Source: Arthrobacter cavernae (lineage in GTDB: Bacteria > Actinomycetota > Actinomycetes > Actinomycetales > Micrococcaceae). Taken from it: 48,457 nt of DNA. Both the position numbers and the translations under genes were made by a program. The notes under the pieces were generated by a model that saw nothing but the letters and a program-made list of their open reading frames with translations, did no database searches and was not told where the DNA came from. Of the stretch, positions 22,217 to 31,486 are shown piece by piece (positions within the stretch are counted from its first letter, which is position 1; each line of letters opens with the position of its first letter). The DNA lies in contig NZ_JAFNLL010000033.1 of NCBI RefSeq assembly GCF_017368795.1, positions 1 to 48,457 on the forward strand, given 5' to 3'.

Positions 22217-23137
22217 ATGGGGCACGATCACAACCACTCACACGGGCTCACCGCCACCGGTCGGCACCGCAAGCGGCTCATCGCCGTCCTGACCATCACG
22301 CTCGGCGTGGTGGGCATCCAGGTGGTGGGCGCCGTCGTGTCCGGATCGCTGGCGCTGCTTGCCGACGCCGGCCACATGCTTTCCGACGCCGCCGGCGTCT
22401 TCATCGCACTGTTGGCGGCCTGGATTGCCACCCGCCCGGCCAGCGATCAGCGCACCTACGGCTACCAACGGGCCGAGGTCCTCGCGGCCCTGGCCAACGC
22501 GCTGATCCTGATCGTGATCGCCGTGGTGATCATGATCGAGGCGGTCCGGCGCTTCGGCGAATCCCCCGAGATCCACACGGACGTGATGCTCTACGCCGCG
22601 GTCCTTGGCGCCGTGGCCAACCTGGTCTCGCTGCTGATCCTGCGCGGCGCCCAGAAGGAAAGCCTGAACATCCGCGGAGCCTACCTTGAGGTACTGGGCG
22701 ATCTGCTGGGCTCGTTCGCCGTCATCGCCGCCGCCGTCATCATCATGACCACGGGGTTCCAGGCCGCCGACCCCATCGCCTCCGTGCTGATCTCCCTCAT
22801 GATCCTGCCCCGCGCCTGGCACCTGCTCCGCGACGTGGTGGACGTGCTCCTCGAGGCCACCCCCAAGGGCGTGGACGTGAACATGATCCGTGAGCACATC
22901 GAGTCCGTGGAAGGCGTGGTGGGCGCGCACGACATCCACATCTGGACCATTACCTCCGGCGTCCCGGTCTTTTCGGCCCATGTGGTGGTGGAGGACGCGG
23001 TCCTCAACGCCAGCGGCGCAGACATGATCCTGGACCAGCTGGGCTCATGCCTGGGCAAGCACTTCGACACCGAGCACTGCACGTTCCAGCTGGAGCCGGT
23101 CAGCCATTCGGAGCACGAGTCGCACCAGCACGCGTAG
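22217..23137 (+). CDS. Cation diffusion facilitator (zinc/cobalt exporter)
   Basis: A 306-residue CDF antiporter with a His-rich start (MGHDHNHSHG) and six membrane helices. Metal site A is in LADAGHMLSDAAGVFIALLA (HxxxD) and in the second pair LEVLGDLLGSFAVI. The C-terminal cytoplasmic domain includes VGAHDIHIWTITSG, and the His-rich tail EHESHQHA. This CzcD-type architecture exports Zn2+, possibly Co2+ or Cd2+. It is co-transcribed with the metallopeptidase and converges on the next gene with only 2 bp between stops. Confidence 0.94.
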   Translation: MGHDHNHSHGLTATGRHRKRLIAVLTITLGVVGIQVVGAVVSGSLALLADAGHMLSDAAGVFIALLAAWIATRPASDQRTYGYQRAEVLAALANALILIVIAVVIMIEAVRRFGESPEIHTDVMLYAAVLGAVANLVSLLILRGAQKESLNIRGAYLEVLGDLLGSFAVIAAAVIIMTTGFQAADPIASVLISLMILPRAWHLLRDVVDVLLEATPKGVDVNMIREHIESVEGVVGAHDIHIWTITSGVPVFSAHVVVEDAVLNASGADMILDQLGSCLGKHFDTEHCTFQLEPVSHSEHESHQHA

Positions 23138-23139
23138 CG

Positions 23140-25887
23140 TTACCCCGGCTCTTCCAGCGCCGGCTCTTCCACGCTCGGTTCCTCCACGCTCACCGTCCCC
23201 GCGGCGCCGTCCACCGTGGTTCGCTGGCCTGTGGTGATCCGTGCGGTGGCGTCCGGGACACCCACCACGGCCGGGATGCCGTACTCGCGCGCCACCACGG
23301 CGCCGTGCGAGTTCGGCCCGCCCATCTCCATCACCAGCCCGCTGGCCGTCAGGAACAGGGGCGTCCAGCCGGGGTCCGTGGATGGTGCCACCAGGATTTC
23401 GCCCGGTTCCAGCCGCGCCCCCACCGGGTCCAGGATGACCCGCGCCGGGGCGGTGACGAGACCCGCCGACGCCGGGCTGCCGCGGAGGGCTCCCTCGCCC
23501 GCCGGCCCGCCGGGCTGCCTGACCGCTTCGGGCTCGGTGCCGTCGGACAGCAGGACCCGGGGAATGTGCCGTCGCCGGAGCTCGAGCCCGTAGGCCTCCT
23601 TGCGTTCCGCCACGCGTTCGTGTTGGTCCGCGCCGTCGAGTGCCGCGTGGGCGTCGTCGAGGTCCAGGAAGAAGATGTCGTCCGCCCCGGCGATCCTGCC
23701 CGCGGCCGCCAGTTCCTCCCCGACGATGGCCAGTTGCTCCCGTGCCGCAGCAAGGCCGAGCACGAGGTTGAACTTGGGGAGCTCGCGCATCCCGGCGAAG
23801 CGGCGGGTGCGGTCCAGGGCAAGCCGGACCACCGTGGCGTGCAGGGGGCTCCTGCTCCGGGCCCGGGCGACGAGGCGGGCCACCTGCTCGTCCGCTTCCC
23901 GGGCACCCTTCTCAAACTGTTTGTCCGGCGCCAGCGCGGGATCGTCCAGGCGGAGGTAGTTGGCCAGGACGCCGATGATGTGGGTGGGGTCGCCAGACCA
24001 GCGCGGCATGCCGACGTCGATTTCGGCCACGGCGCGGTGCCCGTAGCCGGCCAGGAAGTCCGCCAGCCCCGACTGCGCGACGCCGGGCAGCCCGCCGTCG
24101 CGGTACTGCCGGGCCAGCTCTGCTGCCGCTTCGGCAGCGAAGGAGGCTGCGGCGTCGGGGTCTTCGCGGATCCGGACGGCAAGCTGCCACAGCGCCAGGT
24201 CCATTTCCGTGGTGACGTTGTTCGGAAGCCCGCGGAGGACAGTCTGCAGTTCATCCGGCGGGGCCTGCTCGCCCAGGATCTTTCGCACTAGTGCCAGCAT
24301 GGCGAAGCCCAGAGCGGGAAGGGGCAGGATCCGGGGCACGGTGGCGAACAGTTCCTGGCCAAGGATGCGCTGGACGTGCTCCAGCCGTTCCCTGGCCGAG
24401 GCCCCGCGCGGCACGGCCAAAGTTTCGCGCAGTTCGCTGCCGACGCGCTCCGCCCGGCGTTGGGCCGCGTCCGGGCGGAAGAGGCCGCGCAGCAGCGTTT
24501 CCGGGACGCGGAAACGTGCCGCCACCGGGGCCACGTGCCGGATCAGTGGCAGCGGGGTCCTGTTGGTGACCGGGAAGCGGGGATCGTCGAACAAACCGCG
24601 CAGCAGCATGGCGGAGCGCGCCTCCATGACGTCGAACACCCGGGGCACGATGGCGCGCCCCACGGTGCTGCGGGCCACGGCCGTGAGGTCGAAGAAGATC
24701 CGCTGCCCGGCCTCGTAGTAGGGCGACGGGCCCTTGCGGGGCTCCGGCACGGCGAACCGCGCGGTGCGCGCCACGGAGGAGGCGATCAACCGCACGCCGG
24801 CAAGGCCCATGGGCGTCAACGGCCGGGTGAGACCCTGGGCCAGGCTGAAATTCAGGAACGCATGAGTTCTGGGCGTAGCGGGCTTCCGCGTGGTCTGCGG
24901 ATACAGGGTGGTGACGGGCCGGGCCTGCGTGAGCCACAGCGTGCCTTGGACGTCGATGGCCCATTCGGTGTCCTGCGGCGTACCGTAGTGCTCCTCGACC
25001 CGCTGGCCGAGGGCGGCCAGCGCCCGGACGCGGGAGTCGTCGAGGCAGGCGTCCGCTTCGGCCGGGGTTCCCGCGCGTTCGATCCGTTCGGTGCCGCCGC
25101 CGGGAACCGGGCGGATTTCCACGGTCCTGTCCCCGATCCGGCGCTCCAGGATGACCCCGGTGAGAGTGTCCACCACGAAATGGTCCGGATTTACGGCTCC
25201 CGAAACCACTGCCTCGCCCAAGCCCGGGCTGGCATCGATCACGGCCTCGCGCCTCCTGCCGGTCACGGGGTTGGCGGTGAACAGCACCCCCGCCGTTTCG
25301 GCGTCCACCATGCGCTGGATGACGACGGCGAGCGCCACGGCGCCGTGGTCGATCCCGTTGGCGGCACGGTAGCTGACGGCCCGGTCCGTCCACAGCGAGG
25401 CCCAGCACTGGCGCACGGCGACCAGCACGGGGTCGATCCCCATCACGTTCAGGTAGCTGTCCTGTTGCCCGGCGAAGCTCGCGAAAGGGAGGTCTTCTGC
25501 CGTGGCCGAGGACCTGACGGCCACGGGGATCCCGTCCCCCAGCGCAAAGTAGGCCGAACGGACGGCTTCCTCGATGTCCGCCGGGATCCCGGCGTCGAGC
25601 ACCAGGATGCGGGCCCGGGTGGCGAGCTCGGACAGCTCCCCAACGTTTTCCGGTGCGATGTCCTGCAGCGCGCTGAGGACCACTTCCAGGCCGGCAGGGG
25701 CCATGGCCCGGCGGTACGCCTCCGTGGTGAGGCAGAAGCCGGGCGGCACGGGCAGCCCGGCGGCCGTCAGTTCGCCAAGGTTGGCGGCCTTGCCGCCCAC
25801 CTCCGCCAGCATGTCCGCGTGGATGCTGCCGAAGTCCAGGATGAGCCCGGTTCCGGCGGGCCGCCGGCCTGGTTGCGGGTTCTCCAT
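23140..25887 (-). CDS. PEP synthase / rifampicin-phosphotransferase-like enzyme
   Basis: A 915-residue three-part enzyme. The N-terminal ATP-grasp domain runs from about residue 15 to 335 (GGKAANLGELTAAGLPVPPG; VAVRSSATAEDLPFASFAGQ; VLFTANPVTG; DTEWAIDVQGTLWLTQARPV). A long middle domain is unlike that of pyruvate phosphate dikinase. The C-terminal swivelling domain has the phospho-histidine in MGGPNSHGAVVAREYGIPAV (His861). The order matches rifampicin phosphotransferases and related PEP-synthase-like proteins that transfer the beta-phosphate of ATP to a substrate. Whether the acceptor is rifamycin, pyruvate or another molecule cannot be told. The tail SVEEPSVEEPALEEPG is a short repeat. It lies 21 bp behind the universal stress gene. 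Confidence 0.85.
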   Translation of the reverse strand: MENPQPGRRPAGTGLILDFGSIHADMLAEVGGKAANLGELTAAGLPVPPGFCLTTEAYRRAMAPAGLEVVLSALQDIAPENVGELSELATRARILVLDAGIPADIEEAVRSAYFALGDGIPVAVRSSATAEDLPFASFAGQQDSYLNVMGIDPVLVAVRQCWASLWTDRAVSYRAANGIDHGAVALAVVIQRMVDAETAGVLFTANPVTGRRREAVIDASPGLGEAVVSGAVNPDHFVVDTLTGVILERRIGDRTVEIRPVPGGGTERIERAGTPAEADACLDDSRVRALAALGQRVEEHYGTPQDTEWAIDVQGTLWLTQARPVTTLYPQTTRKPATPRTHAFLNFSLAQGLTRPLTPMGLAGVRLIASSVARTARFAVPEPRKGPSPYYEAGQRIFFDLTAVARSTVGRAIVPRVFDVMEARSAMLLRGLFDDPRFPVTNRTPLPLIRHVAPVAARFRVPETLLRGLFRPDAAQRRAERVGSELRETLAVPRGASARERLEHVQRILGQELFATVPRILPLPALGFAMLALVRKILGEQAPPDELQTVLRGLPNNVTTEMDLALWQLAVRIREDPDAAASFAAEAAAELARQYRDGGLPGVAQSGLADFLAGYGHRAVAEIDVGMPRWSGDPTHIIGVLANYLRLDDPALAPDKQFEKGAREADEQVARLVARARSRSPLHATVVRLALDRTRRFAGMRELPKFNLVLGLAAAREQLAIVGEELAAAGRIAGADDIFFLDLDDAHAALDGADQHERVAERKEAYGLELRRRHIPRVLLSDGTEPEAVRQPGGPAGEGALRGSPASAGLVTAPARVILDPVGARLEPGEILVAPSTDPGWTPLFLTASGLVMEMGGPNSHGAVVAREYGIPAVVGVPDATARITTGQRTTVDGAAGTVSVEEPSVEEPALEEPG

Positions 25888-25908
25888 CGCGGGAAGGCTT
25901 GCCTGGTT

Positions 25909-26943
25909 CTAGGCTGCGCCGAGGAACGGCCCGAACGTGGCGCGGTCCGCCAGCCGGGGATCCTCACGGTCCGGCACCACCAGCACGGGGCCCTTGGCAT
26001 GGTGCAGCACGCCGTCCGAGGTGGAGCCAAGCAGCATCCCGGTGAATCCGCCGCGGCCGCGGGTCCCGAGGACCACCAGCTCAACACCCCGGCTGGCCTC
26101 CACCAACACGTCCACGGGCGAACCGTCCAGCAGCTGCGCTTCAACGTTCAATTGGGGGTAGTGGCTCTGGATCCAGGCAGTGCCGCCGTCCAGTTGGACG
26201 CGGATGTCCTTGAACAGGGCCTCGCGGTCCAGGGGGGCCGGTACCCAGGCGAGGGAACCGCTGTACTGGGGCACGGCGCAGATGACCCGCAGGGTGGCCC
26301 CCATGCGTTCCGCCTGCGCGGCGGCCTCCAGGACAGCCACGCGGGCCTGTTCGGAGCCGTCCACGCCGACGGCCACGACGTTTTCCACGGTCCGGGGGCC
26401 GTCCTTGGCGTGCTCGGCCTTGATGTGCCTGTCATCCGTGCTTTCACCGAGCCGGTCCGCGCAGTACAGCGGGACCGTCACCGTGGGGCATTTGGAGTGC
26501 GCGGGCAAAGCGCTGCTCACGGAGCCCAGGAGCCGGCCCACGAAGCCGCCGCGGCCGCGGGTACCGAAGACCAGCAGCTGGGCGGAGCGGGACAGGTCCA
26601 GCAGCACCCCGGCGGCGTCGCCGTTCTCCACGGAGGCGTCGACGTCGATGTTGTAGCCGGAGACCTTGTCCATGGCCTGCTTGACGATTGCCTCGGCGCC
26701 GTCGCGGATGACCGAATCGTCCACGGTGGCGTAGCCGCCGTCCAGCCCGGACGCCGCGAAGATGGGTACCGAGTAAGCCGTCACGATGTGCAGCGGCAGC
26801 TGGCGGCGCTCGGCTTCACGGGCAGCCCAGACCAGGGCGCACTGGCCGTGTTCGGAACCGTCGACGCCGACGACAATGCCGCCGGGCTCAACGGCAGGAT
26901 CACCGCCCATTGGTCCCTCAACGTGTTTGCCGTGCTGGTCCAT
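25909..26943 (-). CDS. Tandem universal stress protein
   Basis: A 344-residue protein made of two UspA domains. Each has the start strand VVGVDGSEHGQCALVWAARE or VAVGVDGSEQARVAVLEAAA, and the ATP-binding signature GTRGRGGFVGRLLGSVS or GTRGRGGFTGMLLGSTS. Two-domain ATP-binding Usps are typical of actinobacteria under dormancy or hypoxia regulators. It is the first gene of an operon with the PEP-synthase-like enzyme, a pairing that suggests an energy- or stress-related role. Confidence 0.93.
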   Translation of the reverse strand: MDQHGKHVEGPMGGDPAVEPGGIVVGVDGSEHGQCALVWAAREAERRQLPLHIVTAYSVPIFAASGLDGGYATVDDSVIRDGAEAIVKQAMDKVSGYNIDVDASVENGDAAGVLLDLSRSAQLLVFGTRGRGGFVGRLLGSVSSALPAHSKCPTVTVPLYCADRLGESTDDRHIKAEHAKDGPRTVENVVAVGVDGSEQARVAVLEAAAQAERMGATLRVICAVPQYSGSLAWVPAPLDREALFKDIRVQLDGGTAWIQSHYPQLNVEAQLLDGSPVDVLVEASRGVELVVLGTRGRGGFTGMLLGSTSDGVLHHAKGPVLVVPDREDPRLADRATFGPFLGAA

Positions 26944-27332
26944 GGGGCCCGCCTCCTTGCACTACTGCCTGATGTTGCGGCTATTCTGCCAGAGGCCTCG
27001 CCTGCGGACCGGATCGCGCCGGGGAATCGTGAGGGTTTGTCCTCCAATCCCCACTATTCTCGGTTGCCCGGGACGAATCAAGACGGCTCCGTGCTATGTG
27101 GACAAGCCCCTGCGCCGATCGAAAAGCGGACGGATTTACGCTCCAGATGAACATCTGGAAACGCTGCGCGCGGAGGCTATCCAGCACCGGAAAAGTTCTG
27201 TAGTGTTCGATGCACCGAATGGCCGGCAAGGGTGCTGCAGAGCACTCCCGGCCATTTGTTGCGGCCGTTTTGGGGACCCGGACGCATCGCCAGCGCTGCC
27301 ATCGCAGTAGAACCGAAGAAGGGTCCCAGCAA
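26944..27332. other. Divergent promoter region with a stem-loop
   Basis: This 389-bp region separates the universal stress gene from the Rossmann-protein gene. It contains a strong interrupted hairpin at 27218-27256 (AATGGCCGG ... CCGGCCATT, with an inner GGGTGCT/AGCACTC stem) about 75 bp before the latter. No gene is supported; the short ORFs here have no convincing starts. Confidence 0.5.
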
Positions 27333-28004
27333 GTGTCAAACACGCCTGTCTCCGGCACGGAACACACCACCACCGTGGTGATCGGCGCCGGCCTGTCCGG
27401 TCTGGCTGTGGCCAGCGAGCTCAGCCGCTACGGGGTGGGGTCGATCGTGGTTGATGGCCTGGACATCCTCGGCTCTTCGGTCCTCTCCAGCTCCACTGGG
27501 CTCCTGCCGCGGTGCGACATTGCGGATCCCGCCTCCCTGCAGGAACGCAGCGAGATCATGCGGCACCTGCGCAACTATGCGGCCAGCCACAGCCTCGACG
27601 TGCGCAACAATACCCGGGCCGTGCGCCTGGATCTGATCGGCGACACTGCCGCCGCCCGGTTCGACGCCGGGCTGGAGCCCAGCGTGCCAGGCTGCCCGAC
27701 GCGCCAGTGGGCAGTCCACACCGCGCAGGGCGTGCTGTTTGCGGACCACATCGTCGTGACGCGGTGCGGGCAAAGCCAGCTCCGCCGCATGCTTGCCGAT
27801 CTCGGAATCGCCCTTGGCCAGAATTTCGTCGCGGCCATGCGCGCCATCGGCATGCACCTGGTTGGCGTCGGCGAGCTCATCACCCCCACCCCGAAGGAAG
27901 TCCTGCGGCAGGCAAAGGTGGTGGGCCAGGCGATCTCCGCCAAGGTCTACCCGGACAGCGTCCAGGCAGCCCTCACCGGCAGCTTCGCCGCCGTGCCGGC
28001 CTGA
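27333..28004 (+). CDS. Small FAD/NAD(P)-binding Rossmann protein
   Basis: A 223-residue protein starting at GTG 27333 (VSNTPVSGTEHTTTVVIGAG), with a weak AAGAAGGG upstream; the frame to 27210 would include the stem-loop region. The dinucleotide motif GAGLSGLAVASEL and acidic end of strand 2 (SIVVDGLD) resemble flavin monooxygenases and FAD-dependent oxidoreductases. The protein is less than half their length and lacks the second NADPH motif. The tail EVLRQAKVVGQAISAKVYPD is unusual. It may be a regulatory or degenerate relative rather than a full monooxygenase. Confidence 0.7.
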   Translation: MSNTPVSGTEHTTTVVIGAGLSGLAVASELSRYGVGSIVVDGLDILGSSVLSSSTGLLPRCDIADPASLQERSEIMRHLRNYAASHSLDVRNNTRAVRLDLIGDTAAARFDAGLEPSVPGCPTRQWAVHTAQGVLFADHIVVTRCGQSQLRRMLADLGIALGQNFVAAMRAIGMHLVGVGELITPTPKEVLRQAKVVGQAISAKVYPDSVQAALTGSFAAVPA

Positions 28005-28034
28005 GTCTGGCCGGCCGGCTGAACATTCGAAAAA

Positions 28035-28077
28035 GGACCGGTGTTCCTGAGCCCCCAAGGCTCAGGAACACCGGTCC
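28035..28077. terminator. Bidirectional terminator
   Basis: Perfect 19-bp stem (GGACCGGTGTTCCTGAGCC and complement) with a 5-nt loop, A-rich before and T-rich after. It serves the convergent genes ending at 28004 and 28117. Confidence 0.92.
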
Positions 28078-28116
28078 TCTTTGTTGCCGAGTTGGCGTGC
28101 CGGACGGCGTCTGCTG

Positions 28117-28866
28117 TTAGGCGCCGGCGCGGACGAACGTGATGGGGCCGGTGGCGGTCAGCCAGCTGATCGGGTGGATGGCCGTCTGGTTGCCGTTGAG
28201 GCCGCCACTGAGGGCCTGGCCGTTGCCGATGTAGATGGCGACGTGGCCGGACTGGACGATCATGTCACCGGGCTGCGGATCGCTGACCACTCTGCCGTAG
28301 TTTAGGAACTGCATGGGACCCAGGTCGCCCACGTGGATGCCGGCCGAGCCCAGGGCCCGCTCCACCATGGCGGTGCAGTCTTGGAAGATGCCGATCTGCG
28401 CGTAGGCGGAGGCCACCATGGCGGCGTTGATGCTGCCGGCCGGAGCTGCTGCAGCCGGTGCCGGTCCCGCTGCGCGTGCCGGTGCTGCGGCGGCGACGGG
28501 GGCCTTGGCGACCGGTGCCGGCGCTTCGACGACGGGGGCGGGCGCCTCAACAACAGGAGCTGCCTGGGTAACCACGGCAGGACGCTCGAAGGAGACGGTG
28601 GCGGCGGCGGTGGCTGCAACGGGCTGGGTGGTCTCTACGACCGCCTCCGGGGCAGCTACGGGAGTGCTGGACTCCAGCTGGGCCGGGGCCTCTGCTGCGT
28701 GGGCGGCGAGGCTGCCCGCGAGCACGAGGCCCGATGCGGCAACGATCACTGCGGCCTGCCGGCCTGCACCTGCAGCGCCGCCGGCAACTGCCTTGGAGAT
28801 GGAAACAAACGGATTGGGGCGTACATTGGACGCGCCCCGGCGCGCATGAAAATGGCGTGAAGACAT
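28117..28866 (-). CDS. NlpC/P60 peptidoglycan hydrolase
   Basis: A 249-residue secreted cell-wall endopeptidase. A long basic n-region and signal segment AAVIVAASGLVLAGSLAAHA (cleavage after about residue 58) are followed by an Ala/Pro/Val-rich linker with repeats of VVEAPAP (to about 145). The C-terminal NlpC/P60 domain has nucleophile C164 in FQDCTAMVERAL and H208 in SGHVAIYIG. It is expected to cut D-Glu-meso-DAP-type bonds in stem peptides. Expression is probably controlled by the c-di-AMP riboswitch immediately upstream, as for many actinobacterial resuscitation-promoting and NlpC genes. Confidence 0.92.
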   Translation of the reverse strand: MSSRHFHARRGASNVRPNPFVSISKAVAGGAAGAGRQAAVIVAASGLVLAGSLAAHAAEAPAQLESSTPVAAPEAVVETTQPVAATAAATVSFERPAVVTQAAPVVEAPAPVVEAPAPVAKAPVAAAAPARAAGPAPAAAAPAGSINAAMVASAYAQIGIFQDCTAMVERALGSAGIHVGDLGPMQFLNYGRVVSDPQPGDMIVQSGHVAIYIGNGQALSGGLNGNQTAIHPISWLTATGPITFVRAGA

Positions 28867-28876
28867 GAAAGAGCCT

Positions 28877-29056
28877 CTCCCAATGCCTGCGAGGTTAGCT
28901 GTCGGATTCGGATGGGAGTCACCCGGCCGCAGCCCCGCTGACAGCGGAAGGCGTGCGGCTTCACCCCAAGACCGGCTCGAAAGCGGTCCAAAATGGGTTC
29001 CCCGTCTCTGCCGGTACGTGTTTTGCGAACGGATCCCGGTCTGCGGCAGAGCTAGG
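28877..29056 (-). promoter_or_regulatory. c-di-AMP (ydaO/yuaA) riboswitch
   Basis: On the minus strand the leader contains the conserved blocks in order: GACGGGGAACCC, GGGGTGAAGCCGC, a GGGCTGCGGCCGGGTGA region, and ATCCGAATCCGACAGCTAAC followed by CTCGCAGGC. The CCGACAGCTAACCTCG block is diagnostic of the ydaO class. It ends about 20 nt before the NlpC/P60 start. Known ydaO riboswitches bind cyclic di-AMP and turn off cell-wall and osmotic genes. Boundaries are approximate. Confidence 0.9.
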
Positions 29057-29191
29057 CAATCAGCCGGGAACGCCTGTCGAAGACAACAGGCACGCCCTCA
29101 ACGGTACGTGAGCGGTGCGTGAAAGTCACATTTGAGTAACAACACATGTCGATTGCGCGTGTTGCAGTAGCCAAATCGAGACCGGCGAACT

Positions 29192-29276
29192 CCCCCACCC
29201 AAGTAAGTCGCATTTGATGTCGTTTTGGACCCTCAAAACGACTCCAAAACGACACCTACTGCTACCTAGTTGGGGT
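29192..29276. repeat. REP-like palindrome, degenerate copy
   Basis: The right half (ACGACACCTACTGCTACCTA, then GTTGGGG) matches the perfect copy at 42103. The left half is degenerate except for TGTCGTTTTGGA. The TAG stop codon of the CopC-like gene lies inside the repeat. Confidence 0.75.
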
Positions 29277-29907
29277 GGATTTCGTCCGTGGCGTCCCCGG
29301 TTTCGTCAGCACCCTCGCCGCCGCGGCCCAGTTTCCGGCGTGCCGTGACACCCAGGAACACCAGCAGGCCGGCGGCCACCACGGCGAAGCCCACGATGCT
29401 CCACGGGAAGGGCTCTGAGGCGTCCGGGGTGCTGCCCGGCGCCGGGGTCGACCCCGGCGCCGCCGTGCCGGCCGAGGGGACCATCGCGGACGGCGAGCTG
29501 CCGGCAGTGGCGGTTCCCGGCGTCGTGCCTGCTGCGGTGGCGGTGAAGCTGAAGGTTCCCTCGATGGGGTGGGAATCGGCGCTGACCACGCGCCAGACCA
29601 CCGTGAAGGCACCCGCCGGCGCGCCAGGGCGCAGCTTCTGGGTCGCCACGTTGTCCACGATCTCGACGGCGCCGTCCGCCCAGTTTTCGCCGCCGGCGTT
29701 GACCGTGATCCCCGAGCCAATGGCCAGCGGCTTGTTGCTGAAGGTGACGGAGACCGACGCCGGGACAACAGCAACGGTGGCACCGTTCGCCGGAGCGGTG
29801 GACTCGGCGAGGTCGTGGGCCGAAGCCGGGGCTGCGGAGAACAGCACTGCCGCGGCGAATGCGAGAACAGCGAGGACGGCGGCCAGAGGCGGGCGGATGG
29901 TACGCAT
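29266..29907 (-). CDS. CopC-domain copper-binding protein
   Basis: A 213-residue secreted, membrane-anchored protein. The signal peptide ends at ASA; the mature protein begins with the metal-binding His: HDLAESTAPANGATVAVVPA. The CopC beta-sandwich follows (VSVTFSNKPLAIGSGITVNA; VVWRVVSADSHPIEGTFSF with the second His), then a Pro/Thr/Ser linker, a C-terminal helix WSIVGFAVVAAGLLVFLGV and a charged tail. CopC/YcnJ-type proteins bind Cu in the cell envelope; here no CopD is adjacent. The last codons and stop are contributed by a REP-like repeat. Confidence 0.9.
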   Translation of the reverse strand: MRTIRPPLAAVLAVLAFAAAVLFSAAPASAHDLAESTAPANGATVAVVPASVSVTFSNKPLAIGSGITVNAGGENWADGAVEIVDNVATQKLRPGAPAGAFTVVWRVVSADSHPIEGTFSFTATAAGTTPGTATAGSSPSAMVPSAGTAAPGSTPAPGSTPDASEPFPWSIVGFAVVAAGLLVFLGVTARRKLGRGGEGADETGDATDEIHPN

Positions 29908-30021
29908 GGGGCGGTGACTCCTAGTGTTGGCTTCCTTACAGACTAGGCGAATCTCCCGGTCGGCAGATCCGGCCGGGCATAGGATTTGAGGGCAAACTCC
30001 CCCAATCCCCGGAGACAATCC

Positions 30022-31464
30022 ATGCTTAAGCAGGGTTCCGCCCTCGACCGCTACTTCAAGATTTCCGAACGCGGCTCCACCTACTCGCGGGAAATCCGCG
30101 GCGGCTTCGCCACGTTCTTCGCGATGAGCTACATCGTGGTCCTGAACCCGCTGATCCTCTCCGGGGCCGACTCCAGCGGCGCGTCCCTGGGGTTCACCGC
30201 CGTTGCCGCCACCACGGCCTTCGTGGCCGGCGTCCTGACCATCCTGATGGGCGCCTGGGCCAAGCACCCGTTCGCCGTGGCCACCGGCCTGGGCGTCAAC
30301 GCCTTCGTGGCCGTCACCGTTGCCTCGCACCCGGGCCTGAGCTGGCCGGACATGATGGGTCTGGTGATGATTTCCGGCACGACCATGCTCATCCTGGTGC
30401 TCACCGGCTTCCGCACGGCCGTCTTCAAGGCCGTTCCCGAAGCGCTGAAGACCGCGATCGTGGTGGGCATCGGCCTGTTCATCGCCCTCGTCGGCCTGGT
30501 GAACGCCGGATTCGTCCGCCGCCTCCCCGACGCCGCCGGCACCACGGTTCCGCTGGGCCTCGGCGTGGACGGCAAGCTGCTCGGCTGGCCGACGCTCGTG
30601 TTCGCCGTCGGCCTGGTCCTGACCATCGCCCTGGTGGTCCGCAAGGTCCGCGGCGCCATCCTGATCGGCATCGTTGCGTCCACTGCGCTGGCCGCCGTCC
30701 TTGAGTTCACGCTGCACATCGGCCCGAGCTTCGACGGCAAGAGCTACAACCCGCGCGGATGGTCCCTCGTGGCACCCAGGCTCTCCGAATGGGGAGCTCC
30801 GGACCTGTCCCTCCTTGGCAAGGCCAACCCCTTCGGCGCGTTCGAACACCTCGGCTTTGTCGCGGCCACGCTGCTGGCCTTCGTGATCCTGCTGAGCATC
30901 TTCTTCGACGCCATGGGCACCATGGTGGGCCTGGCCAACGAGGCCGGAAACGTCGACGAGCATGGCAACATCCCCAACGTCGACCGCGTCCTGCAGGTGG
31001 ATGCCCTCGGCGCAATTGTCGGCGGCGGCGCGTCCGTCTCCGCCAACCAGATCTTCGTGGAGTCCGGCGCCGGCATCGGCGAAGGCGCCCGGACCGGCCT
31101 CGCCTCGATCGTCACGGGCGCGCTGTTCATGGTGGCCATGTTCTTCACGCCGCTGGTCAACCTGGTGCCGTTCGAGGCCGTGGGCCCGGCCTTGGTGGTG
31201 GTGGGCTTCATGATGGTCTCCCAGGTGGGCAAGATCGACTGGCAGGACTGGGGCGTGGGCATCCCGGCGTTCCTGACGATCGCCCTCATGCCCTTCACGT
31301 ACTCGATCGCCAACGGCCTGGGCGCCGGCTTCATCTCCTACGTCCTGATCCGCACCTTCCAGGGCCGGGCGCGGGACGTCCACCCGCTCATGTGGGCCGT
31401 GGCCGGTGCGTTCCTGCTGTTCTTCGGCATCGGATCCGTGGAAGAGATCCTTGGCATCAAGTAG
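30022..31464 (+). CDS. NCS2-family purine/nucleobase permease
   Basis: A 480-residue membrane transporter of the AzgA-like branch of NCS2, with about 12-14 helices. It begins LDRYFKISERGSTYSREIRG, the family N-terminus. Substrate-site regions are ATGLGVNAFVAVTVASHPGL, AIVVGIGLFIALVGLVNAGF and SIFFDAMGTMVGLANEAGNV. VSANQIFVESGAGIGEGART matches the conserved motif of adenine/guanine/hypoxanthine permeases. The start at 30022 follows GGAGACAATCC. Proton-coupled uptake of a purine base is expected; the exact base is not decided. Confidence 0.93.
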   Translation: MLKQGSALDRYFKISERGSTYSREIRGGFATFFAMSYIVVLNPLILSGADSSGASLGFTAVAATTAFVAGVLTILMGAWAKHPFAVATGLGVNAFVAVTVASHPGLSWPDMMGLVMISGTTMLILVLTGFRTAVFKAVPEALKTAIVVGIGLFIALVGLVNAGFVRRLPDAAGTTVPLGLGVDGKLLGWPTLVFAVGLVLTIALVVRKVRGAILIGIVASTALAAVLEFTLHIGPSFDGKSYNPRGWSLVAPRLSEWGAPDLSLLGKANPFGAFEHLGFVAATLLAFVILLSIFFDAMGTMVGLANEAGNVDEHGNIPNVDRVLQVDALGAIVGGGASVSANQIFVESGAGIGEGARTGLASIVTGALFMVAMFFTPLVNLVPFEAVGPALVVVGFMMVSQVGKIDWQDWGVGIPAFLTIALMPFTYSIANGLGAGFISYVLIRTFQGRARDVHPLMWAVAGAFLLFFGIGSVEEILGIK

Positions 31465-31486
31465 GTCTGAAATCCCAGACACCCCG

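Noticed and set aside
24376..27150. 924-codon plus-strand open frame
   Set aside because: Antisense to the PEP-synthase-like and universal stress genes; low-complexity G/R/H-rich translation.
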